Assembly (NCBI GenBank): GCA_934180065.1
Contig: CAKPRA010000018.1
Location: forward strand, 1 to 33,677
Direction of reading: 5' to 3'
DNA from: an uncultured Clostridia bacterium
Lineage (GTDB): Bacteria; Bacillota; Clostridia; TANB77; CAG-508
DNA: 33,677 bases
The position numbers and the translations under genes were made by a program. The notes under the pieces were generated by a model, which ran no database searches, was not told the origin of the DNA, and saw only the letters and a list, made by a program, of their open reading frames with translations. Shown in pieces: positions 16,395 to 22,564 of the stretch; position 1 is the stretch's first letter; each line of letters begins with the position of its first letter.

Positions 16395-18212
16395 ATGAAA
16401 AACACAGCAGAGATGAACTACATCGAGTTTGCTTTGGAGCGGGATGATGTAAAATCCTATGAAGATCTCAGAAAAGCACTTGGAGTAAGCTTAAGTAAAG
16501 TATGGAGAGCTTGTAATCGCGATTTAACCGAAAACGAAAAAGAAGATTTAAAGAAGAAGCTTGAGGAAAAAAAGGTTGATATTGAAGATTTTTCCAATAG
16601 TTGTGAAGTTTTAAAAATGCTCTTTTTATCTAGAAGAAAGCAAACAAAGCACGCAAGAAAATTTGATATTAAAAATCAAATGATTCGCAATATCATGGAA
16701 AAATATCCAGAAGAAACTATGGAGCTTATTGAGCGCAGATCTAACGATGAACAGGAGTTCCAGATTTTTTTATCTATGTATGAAAAATTCAGAAAAGAGT
16801 TTTCAAAGTACAAACCAAAACAAAAAAAAGAGGTTATAATGATTATCTTTGATGAAACAAAGACATATTCTATAGATGAATTTGTATTGTTTGTAAATGA
16901 TACAAAGATAATCCATGGTGAAGAATCTCTTTTGAAAATTTTGGGGAAAAATAGTTTGAGAACTTTAAAATTTAACTTAAAGAAAAGTTTTCCAACTTAT
17001 AATGTGTCAGCCAAAGTTTCAATTGAGAATTTAGGAAAAGTTAAAGATTCTAAAGTAGCTGAAGAACCAAAGGTAGAAGAGGAAACCAAGCCTACTAAAG
17101 TAGCTGAAGAGCCAAAGGTAGAAGAGGTAACCAAGCCTACTAAAGTAGCTGAAGAGCTCAAAGTAGAAGAGGAAACCAAGCCTACTAAAGTAGCTGAGGA
17201 ACCAAAGGTAGAAGAGGAAACCAAGCCTACTAAAGTAGCTGAAGAGCTCAAAGTAGAAGAGGAAACTAAGCCTACTAAAGTAGCTGAAGAGCCAAAGGTA
17301 GAAGAGGTAACCAAATCTGCTAAAGTAGCTGAAAAGCCTAAAGTAAAAGAGGAAACCAAGCCTGTTATGTCTGCATATCAAAAGTCTTTTGGTAATCGTA
17401 AATTTAAGATTCTTGATGATGGCGTTTATGAATGGTCATCTAATATAGAATCTGCAAAAGATGGAACAATGGTTGCTGTAGATACTAATTTATTGGTAAG
17501 CGCGAAATTTAGGAATAATATAATCAATAGATTTAGAAAAATCGGGATTTCATCTATGGTAATGAAAGAATTACGGAACTTGGCTGACCGTAAAGATGAG
17601 GCTAGAGTAGGAATAAATACGGTGGCAAATAATATTTTGAATAACAAAGGAATAACAAAGTTTTTCCCAATTCCAGATATGAGAGTGTTGGGAAAAATAT
17701 ATCCAGATCTTGATAGGGATATAGAGATTATTCAATCTATTATTGAAGGTAAAGATTCTATAACATTTGTTACTGCGGATGCTGGAGCTGCTGTTTATGC
17801 ATGGTCTGTTGGTTGTCCATGTAGATTTCTTAAAACAGATCTTAAAAACACTATGCAGAAAGATATTTCATGTATGAGTGATGGAACAGCTTTTTTAGAT
17901 AATGTTTGTATAAGAAATGTACTCCAAAGGCTTGATAAATTTTGGAGGATAGTGATATCTTCAGAATATGCTAAGATGTTAAACCAAAAGAAATCAAGCT
18001 TTGAAGATATAAAAAATTTACAGATAGCAATAGCCACAGATACTAGAAGATTTATTCCTGAAAAACTGAATTCCGATTCCAAATACAATCGTATGGCATA
18101 TGAGGCAGAAGTAATAAGTCTTTGCCTTGAAAAGGACTACACTTTGGTTTCTAATAACAAAGACTTTCTGGCTTATGCATGGTCTTTTGGTGTTAAAGTA
18201 GCTCTTATTTAA
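16395..18212 (+). CDS. Repeat protein with two C-terminal PIN-like nuclease domains
   Basis: 605 residues. ATG 16395 has GGAGG 8 bases upstream. Residues 1-50 contain a helix-turn-helix-like segment (YEDLRKALGVSLSKVWRA), followed by a charged helical region. Residues 220-324 are seven 15-residue repeats of the type KVAEEPKVEEETKPT, a stiff charged spacer. Two PIN-like halves follow. The first has D363 (VAVDTNLLV), an acidic ELRNLAD and TAD462, ending YAWSVG. The second has D502 (FLDNVC), YEAEVISL and SNNKD590, ending YAWSFG. PIN domains are Mg2+-dependent ribonucleases. The coding sequence is less AT-rich than its neighbours (GAGCGGGATG, AATCGCGAT), suggesting acquisition. The function is unknown; an RNA-cleaving toxin or defence role is a guess. 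Confidence 0.75.
   Translation: MKNTAEMNYIEFALERDDVKSYEDLRKALGVSLSKVWRACNRDLTENEKEDLKKKLEEKKVDIEDFSNSCEVLKMLFLSRRKQTKHARKFDIKNQMIRNIMEKYPEETMELIERRSNDEQEFQIFLSMYEKFRKEFSKYKPKQKKEVIMIIFDETKTYSIDEFVLFVNDTKIIHGEESLLKILGKNSLRTLKFNLKKSFPTYNVSAKVSIENLGKVKDSKVAEEPKVEEETKPTKVAEEPKVEEVTKPTKVAEELKVEEETKPTKVAEEPKVEEETKPTKVAEELKVEEETKPTKVAEEPKVEEVTKSAKVAEKPKVKEETKPVMSAYQKSFGNRKFKILDDGVYEWSSNIESAKDGTMVAVDTNLLVSAKFRNNIINRFRKIGISSMVMKELRNLADRKDEARVGINTVANNILNNKGITKFFPIPDMRVLGKIYPDLDRDIEIIQSIIEGKDSITFVTADAGAAVYAWSVGCPCRFLKTDLKNTMQKDISCMSDGTAFLDNVCIRNVLQRLDKFWRIVISSEYAKMLNQKKSSFEDIKNLQIAIATDTRRFIPEKLNSDSKYNRMAYEAEVISLCLEKDYTLVSNNKDFLAYAWSFGVKVALI
17052..17366 (+). repeat. Seven in-frame 45-bp tandem repeats
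   Basis: Units begin with aaagtagctga at 17052, 17097, 17142, 17187, 17232, 17277 and 17322, an exact 45-bp period without indels. Two alternating subtypes (EEP / EEL and EEE / EEV) suggest recent duplication of larger blocks. The array sits between the N-terminal part and the PIN-like domains of the same protein. Confidence 0.95.
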
Positions 18213-18226
18213 TTTTGTTTTATTTT

Positions 18227-18256
18227 CCCGCAAAGCAATTTGTTTTGCGGGTTTTT
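18227..18256 (+). terminator. Terminator of the PIN-repeat gene
   Basis: CCCGCAAA (18227-18234) pairs with TTTGCGGG (18244-18251) and is followed by TTTTT. Confidence 0.92.
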
Positions 18257-18257
18257 C

Positions 18258-18286
18258 TTGACAAATTATAAAACTTAAAATATAAT
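18258..18286 (+). promoter_or_regulatory. Promoter of the argS leader
   Basis: TTGACA (18258-18263) and a consensus TATAAT (18281-18286) are 17 bp apart, immediately after the preceding terminator. Transcription should start near 18293, giving a leader of about 270 nt. Confidence 0.85.
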
Positions 18287-18292
18287 ATTTCT

Positions 18293-18540
18293 AATATTTA
18301 AATCAGTGATTAAGAAAATATTTACAATATAATTATAAAAGCGAACTAGAGCATTGGTGAAAGTCTAGTGATAATTTAGTAAATATTAGAGCTTATGAGT
18401 GATTATAAGAAATTAATTATAAAAGTATTATAATCCGTATATCTACGTTACAGATTTGAGAGGGTTAAAAATATTTAACCAATTAGAGTGGTACCATGTG
18501 AATATCGCATCTCTAGAGCTATCTAGAGGTGCGTTTTTTG
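18293..18540 (+). promoter_or_regulatory. T-box riboswitch (arginine) with terminator
   Basis: The conserved T-box sequence is AGAGTGGTACCATG (18485-18498). Stem I features begin near 18340 (agcgaactagagc and ggtgaaagtctagtg), and a stem III hairpin is GGTTAAA / TTTAACC (18462-18479). The terminator is GCATCTCTAGA (18507-18517) / TCTAGAGGTGC (18522-18532) plus T6. The antiterminator uses AGAG of the T-box with CTCT of the terminator stem. Uncharged tRNA binding should allow read-through into argS. CGT triplets at 18435-18437 and 18445-18447 are candidate arginine specifier codons; I could not decide between them. Confidence 0.9.
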
Positions 18541-18563
18541 GTGTAATAGAAAGGAGTTTTTTT

Positions 18564-20309
18564 ATGGATTTAATTACAAAAACAGAGCAAATCTTAAAAG
18601 ATGTATTATTAAAAAATAATTTTGAAGAAGAAAATATTTCTTTAAATGTTTCAAGTAAACCAGAGCTTGGACAATTTCAATATAATGGAGCAATGGCCTT
18701 AGCTAAAAAGAATCATACTAATCCACGTGAAATTGCAGAAAAAATTGTTGAAGGATTAAATGAATATGATATTTTTGAAAACATAAACATAGCAGGTCCT
18801 GGATTTATAAATATTTCTTTTAGCAAGAAATTTTTAATTGAATATTTAAATTCTATTGTAATAGATATGTCTAAAAATGTAAAAAAATATCCAAGTAAGA
18901 AAGTATTTTTTGATTATGGTGGTGCTAATGTTGCCAAAGCACTTCATGTTGGACATTTAAGAACAGCTAATATAGGAGAGGCATTAAAGAGATTAACAAA
19001 ATTGGTTGGAAATGAAGTTATGTCAGATGTTCATCTTGGTGATATAGGAAGACAATCTGGTATGGTTATGTATCAATTAAGGGAAGAGCATCCTGATTGG
19101 GTTTTCTTTGATGAAAATTATAAAGGAGAATATCCTTCAGAGATACCAATCACAAATGCTGATTTAGAGCGTATATACCCATTAGCGAGTACTAAAGCAA
19201 AAGAAGATGATTCAATAATGGAAGAGGTTCGTCGTATTACTGCAGAGCTTGATAGAGGGAATCCTGGATATGTTAAATTATGGAATATTATTCGTGAAAT
19301 ATCTATAGCTAATATTAAAAAAACATATACAGAATTAAATGCTGTTTTTGATTTATGGGAAGGTGAAACAGATTCATATCCATATATTGATGAAATGCTA
19401 GAAATACTAAGAAAAAATGGATGTTTAGTTGAAAGTCAAGGTGCTCTAATTTGTGATGTAAAAGAAGAATCAGATAAAGCTGAAATACCTCCTCTTGTGG
19501 TTATTAAAACTGATGGAACTACATTATATGCAACAAGGGAGCTTGCTACAATCTTATCAAGAATGAAAAGATTTAATCCTGATGAAATTGTATATATTGT
19601 TGATAATAGACAAGGTATGTATTTTGAGCAAGTATTTAGAACAGCTCATAAGTCTAATTTAGTTAGTGATGAAACAAAATTAACTTTCATTGGAACTGGA
19701 ACAATGAATGGAAAAGATGGAAAACCATTTAAAACTAGAGATGGCGGAGTTATGAAGTTAGATTCATTATTAAATGAAATAAAAGAAGAAACATCAAAAT
19801 ATGTAAAAGATAATGAAAATATGACAAAACAAGAGCAAAAGGAAATATCTGATAAAGTTGCTGTAGCAGCATTAAAATATGCAGATTTATTGCCAAATGT
19901 AGAAAAAGATTATATATTTGATATTGCTAAATTTTCTAGCTTAGAAGGTAAAACAGGTCCATATATATTATATTCTGCAGTCCGTATGAAATCTTTACTT
20001 TCTAAAGCAGGGAAAATAGAATATAAATTAAATGATATTTATTCACAGACTGAAAAAGAGCTGATAACAAAAATATTGGAAATGCCTATAAGAATTGATA
20101 AAGCGTACAGAAATAAAACTTTAAGTGATATAACAGAATATATATATGAGGTTGATAGCTTATTCAATAAGTTTTATGGTGAAAATAGAATTCTAGTACA
20201 AGAAGATATAAACAAAAAACAGTCATGGCTTTATATTACAAATTTAGCATATCAAGTTAATAAGTTGTTACTTAATGTTTTAGCAATAGATATACCAGAA
20301 AAGATGTAA
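18564..20309 (+). CDS. argS: Arginyl-tRNA synthetase
   Basis: 581 residues from ATG 18564 after AAAGGAG; longer in-frame readings run back into the T-box and are not the start. The HIGH motif is H128-V-G-H131 (KALHVGHLRTANIGEAL). The usual KMSKS is replaced by the ArgS-type GKPFKTRDGGVMKL. An N-terminal tRNA-binding add-on domain, GDIGRQSGMVM and an all-helical anticodon-binding domain at the C-terminus are present at normal length. It charges tRNA-Arg with arginine using ATP. The T-box leader upstream makes expression respond to the charging state of tRNA-Arg. It stands alone; repeat array C follows about 35 bases after the stop. Confidence 0.97.
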   Translation: MDLITKTEQILKDVLLKNNFEEENISLNVSSKPELGQFQYNGAMALAKKNHTNPREIAEKIVEGLNEYDIFENINIAGPGFINISFSKKFLIEYLNSIVIDMSKNVKKYPSKKVFFDYGGANVAKALHVGHLRTANIGEALKRLTKLVGNEVMSDVHLGDIGRQSGMVMYQLREEHPDWVFFDENYKGEYPSEIPITNADLERIYPLASTKAKEDDSIMEEVRRITAELDRGNPGYVKLWNIIREISIANIKKTYTELNAVFDLWEGETDSYPYIDEMLEILRKNGCLVESQGALICDVKEESDKAEIPPLVVIKTDGTTLYATRELATILSRMKRFNPDEIVYIVDNRQGMYFEQVFRTAHKSNLVSDETKLTFIGTGTMNGKDGKPFKTRDGGVMKLDSLLNEIKEETSKYVKDNENMTKQEQKEISDKVAVAALKYADLLPNVEKDYIFDIAKFSSLEGKTGPYILYSAVRMKSLLSKAGKIEYKLNDIYSQTEKELITKILEMPIRIDKAYRNKTLSDITEYIYEVDSLFNKFYGENRILVQEDINKKQSWLYITNLAYQVNKLLLNVLAIDIPEKM

Positions 20310-20344
20310 TTTATTGCAATTGTGCACTTTATATGTTTTTTAAT

Positions 20345-20416
20345 AAGCTGGATTAAGATATTTTCTAAAAGCTCCCAAGCTGCACGTTAGTTATTTTAAT
20401 GTAATATTTTTTTGGA
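20345..20416 (+). repeat. Repeat array C, leading tail fragment
   Basis: It matches only the last part of a unit (gatattttctaaaagctcccaagctgc, with at most 20 bases identical to each copy in a row considered), then a tail cacgttagttattttaatgt shared with the start of array B. The upstream part of the unit is missing. Confidence 0.8.
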
Positions 20417-20580
20417 AAGCCGGATAAGTGAATATATATATTAAAAATGCGTGACTTGCTGGTCGCCTATACAAAGTAGTGTGAGAATGGTAGTGCCCTC
20501 GTTTTAGTTTTGTGATATTAAAATATTTTCTAAAAGCTCCCAAGCTGCACGTACTTTTTTATATATAAAATTAATATAAT
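20417..20580 (+). repeat. Repeat array C, internal unit
   Basis: A 164-bp unit starting aagccggataagtgaatat, with the conserved core and the internal-type tail (gctgcacgtac). It lacks the complementary right arm and the TACTCTACT end. It is very similar to the following unit. Confidence 0.9.
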
Positions 20581-20755
20581 AAGCCGGATATGTGAATATA
20601 TATATTAAAAATACGTGACTTGCTGGTCGCCCATACAAAGTAGTGTGAGAATTGTAGTGCCCTCGTTTTAGTTTTGTGATATTAAAATATTTTCTAAAAG
20701 CTCCCAAGCTGCGCGTCACTTTTTTAATATATATATTCACATATCCTACTCTACT
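20581..20755 (+). repeat. Repeat array C, terminal unit with 23-bp inverted arms
   Basis: The arms 20586-20608 (starting ggatatgtga) and 20724-20746 (ending tcacatatcc) are perfect reverse complements and differ from the arms of arrays A and B. The inner GTGAC/GTCAC pair and the TACTCTACT end (20747-20755) are kept. It ends 82 bases before the next gene start. Confidence 0.92.
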
Positions 20756-20837
20756 AAATTAAAGATGAATAGTAGCAGTTTATTAAAAATAAAATTAAAA
20801 TCGTGTTATATTAAGAAAAATAGAAAGGAATGTTTTT

Positions 20838-21392
20838 ATGAAGGAAAAATTTATTGAACTTTTAAGAAGTACAAATAGAGAAGGAATAGAGGATTTAATT
20901 GCTTTTTTAGATAAAACAGATTTTTTTACAGCACCGGCAAGTACTAGATTTCATGGATCTTTTGAAGGAGGATTATTAGAGCATAGTCTTAAAGTATATG
21001 AGATTTTAGATTATAAAGTAAAGCATTGTGTAATTGATATGAATGTTTCTGAAGATACTATAAAATTGGTTGCATTATTACATGATATTTGTAAATTAAA
21101 TTTTTATAAAGTAGATTACAGAAATGCTAAAAATGCTCTTGGTGAATGGGAAAAAGTTCCTTATTATACAATTGATGATACTATACCTTATGGTCATGGC
21201 GAAAAATCTGTTATGATGATTTCTGAATATATAAAATTAACACCAGAAGAAAAATATAGTATTCGTTGGCATATGGGATATACAGAGCCTAAAGAGCTAT
21301 ATAATACTATAGGGTCAGCATATAAAAAATATCCACTTGCGTTATTAACACATGAGGCAGATTTGGAAGCAACATATTTATTTGATATTTAA
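20838..21392 (+). CDS. HD-domain hydrolase
   Basis: 184 residues. The HD-type metal site is clear: H39 and H49 (STRFHGSFEGGLLEHSL), H82-D83 (LLHDICKL), H120 (GHGEKS), H145 (IRWHMGYT) and H172/D175 (LLTHEADLEATY). The spacing GGLxEHS ... LLHDxxK ... HGEKS resembles the HD proteins related to YhaM-type 3-prime exonuclease catalytic domains, but the OB-fold is missing. The substrate is unknown. AAAGGAA precedes the ATG. It is a single gene between repeat array C and a terminator. Confidence 0.82.
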   Translation: MKEKFIELLRSTNREGIEDLIAFLDKTDFFTAPASTRFHGSFEGGLLEHSLKVYEILDYKVKHCVIDMNVSEDTIKLVALLHDICKLNFYKVDYRNAKNALGEWEKVPYYTIDDTIPYGHGEKSVMMISEYIKLTPEEKYSIRWHMGYTEPKELYNTIGSAYKKYPLALLTHEADLEATYLFDI

Positions 21393-21415
21393 AAAGAACA
21401 AATTATAAAGCAAGA

Positions 21416-21468
21416 GCGGACATTAATAACATTTGCTCTGTCTGAAGTATTTTTAAGTCCGCGTTTTT
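21416..21468 (+). terminator. Terminator of the HD gene
   Basis: GCGGAC plus TTAA (21416-21427) pairs with TTAAGTCCGC (21453-21462) around a large loop, followed by GTTTTTG. Confidence 0.6.
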
Positions 21469-21499
21469 GTTTGTGCGTAAAAATTATGCATTATATAAA

Positions 21500-21535
21500 A
21501 AACAATAGAAATAACAAATTTCTATTGTTTTTTTA
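21500..21535. terminator. Bidirectional terminator
   Basis: AACAATAGAAA (21501-21511) pairs with TTTCTATTGTT (21519-21529), with A and T runs on both sides. It serves the convergent spoVAE gene (whose stop overlaps the right arm) and backs up the HD gene terminator. Confidence 0.85.
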
Positions 21536-21908
21536 TTTTTGGTTTTGCAACCAAAGAGGCTAAATAACCAAAAAATACTGCAGCTGCAATTCCTCCAGCT
21601 GAGGCTTTTACACCGCCTATAAATGCACCTAATAGACCTTCTGATTTAACAGCTTCAATAGTTCCTTTTGCCAAGTTAGCTCCGAATCCTAATAAGGGAA
21701 CAGTTGCACCACATCCCGCGAAATCAATCAGATGTTTATATATTCCAACAGCTCCTAGAATAACTCCAGCTGTTACAAATGTAACTAATATTCTTGCTGG
21801 AGTTAATTTTGTTTTATCTATTAGAATTTGTCCTATAATACATATTAATCCACCAACTAAAAAGCATCTTAAAAGTTGCATCAAATCTATACTTTGTATA
21901 AAATCCAT
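21522..21908 (-). CDS. spoVAE: Stage V sporulation protein AE
   Basis: 128 residues, four hydrophobic segments, typical of SpoVAE/SpoVAEb. Recognisable parts are RCFLVGGLICIIGQILID, LTPARILVTFVTAGVILGA, the Gly-rich FAGCGATVPLLGFGANLAKG and EGLLGAFIGGVKASAGGIA. SpoVA proteins form the channel that moves dipicolinic acid into the forespore and out on germination. In most spore formers spoVAC, spoVAD and spoVAE are adjacent; here spoVAE stands alone between terminators. An AGGTTATATT-type site precedes the ATG. Confidence 0.9.
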   Translation of the reverse strand: MDFIQSIDLMQLLRCFLVGGLICIIGQILIDKTKLTPARILVTFVTAGVILGAVGIYKHLIDFAGCGATVPLLGFGANLAKGTIEAVKSEGLLGAFIGGVKASAGGIAAAVFFGYLASLVAKPKIKKQ

Positions 21909-21992
21909 AATATAACCTCCAAATTTTATAAATATATAGTTTATTATTTACAGAATTTTTTGATTATATGCATTTTTATATCATATAAAATA

Positions 21993-22024
21993 GAAAAAAC
22001 AGTATAATAAAATACTGTTTTTTT
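21993..22024 (-). terminator. Terminator after the small membrane protein
   Basis: AACAGTAT (21998-22005) pairs with ATACTGTT (22012-22019), with an A6 run on one side and a T7 run on the other, so it can work on both strands. On the minus strand it follows the stop at 22040. Confidence 0.85.
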
Positions 22025-22039
22025 ACTTAAAATAGATTT

Positions 22040-22330
22040 TTATTTTAAAATTTTGATTTGACCTAATAATGGAACTTCTTTTTCTTCTTGGTTGATAGCT
22101 GCTATTAATCCTAATATCCAGCATACAAAACAGAAGATACTCCATAATCCACCAACTATTGGTCCTACAAAAGGAATAAATGCAACTATTGTTCCTGCAA
22201 GACTAGCTAACATTATAACTAATGCTTGATTTAAATGGAATTTTGCTCCTTCTTTATCTCCTGCGCAAAAAGCTACGATTAATCCTATCCATGTAAGATA
22301 TGCAACCCATCCTGTTGTTTTTGTATCCAT
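22040..22330 (-). CDS. Small membrane protein, DUF4870/Tic20-like
   Basis: 96 residues with three hydrophobic segments. The pattern GWVAYLTWIGLIVAFCAGD, KFHLNQALVIMLASLAGTI and GGLWSIFCFVCWILGLIAA fits the DUF4870/Tic20-like family: a short amphipathic start, a conserved H-x-NQAL and a terminal helix, then a small soluble tail. The biochemical role is not known. GGGAGG precedes the ATG. It could be co-transcribed with spoVAE, but a terminator lies between them. Confidence 0.75.
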   Translation of the reverse strand: MDTKTTGWVAYLTWIGLIVAFCAGDKEGAKFHLNQALVIMLASLAGTIVAFIPFVGPIVGGLWSIFCFVCWILGLIAAINQEEKEVPLLGQIKILK

Positions 22331-22424
22331 AACAGAACCTCCCTTATTATTTTTTAGAAAATTAATTCCAAAAATATTTTAGCATATATTACAAAAAGTG
22401 ACAAGAAGTATTTTAAAATTATTT

Positions 22425-22459
22425 AAAGGGAAAAGGGGACGGTTCTCTTTTCCCTTTTT
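22425..22459. repeat. REP-like palindrome (GGGGACGGTTCT type)
   Basis: AAAGGGAAAAG (22425-22435) pairs with CTTTTCCCTTT (22447-22457) around the loop gggacggttct. From memory, the word GGGGACGGTTCTC recurs in intergenic palindromes of Clostridia and other bacteria linked to REP-associated transposases. With its T run it can also act as a terminator. Confidence 0.6.
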
Positions 22460-22564
22460 CCGCAAAAAATGCAAATTATCTTTATATACGTTAAGAAACA
22501 TGATATAATTGAAATGAAGTGTATAAAACATAGAAAATATTTGAATCAGAAAGGATAGCTATAT

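Noticed and set aside
16997..17381. Two minus-strand frames of about 116-120 codons opposite the 45-bp repeats
   Set aside because: They are open only because a stop-free 45-bp unit repeats; no ribosome binding site, and the plus-strand gene explains the region.
18456..18563. N-terminal extension of argS into the leader
   Set aside because: This stretch is the T-box and terminator; AAAGGAG and ATG 18564 give the normal ArgS length.
20504..20740. Minus-strand 78-codon frame over repeat array C
   Set aside because: It lies wholly inside the noncoding repeat, spans two units, lacks a ribosome binding site, and the equivalent frame is not kept in arrays A and B.
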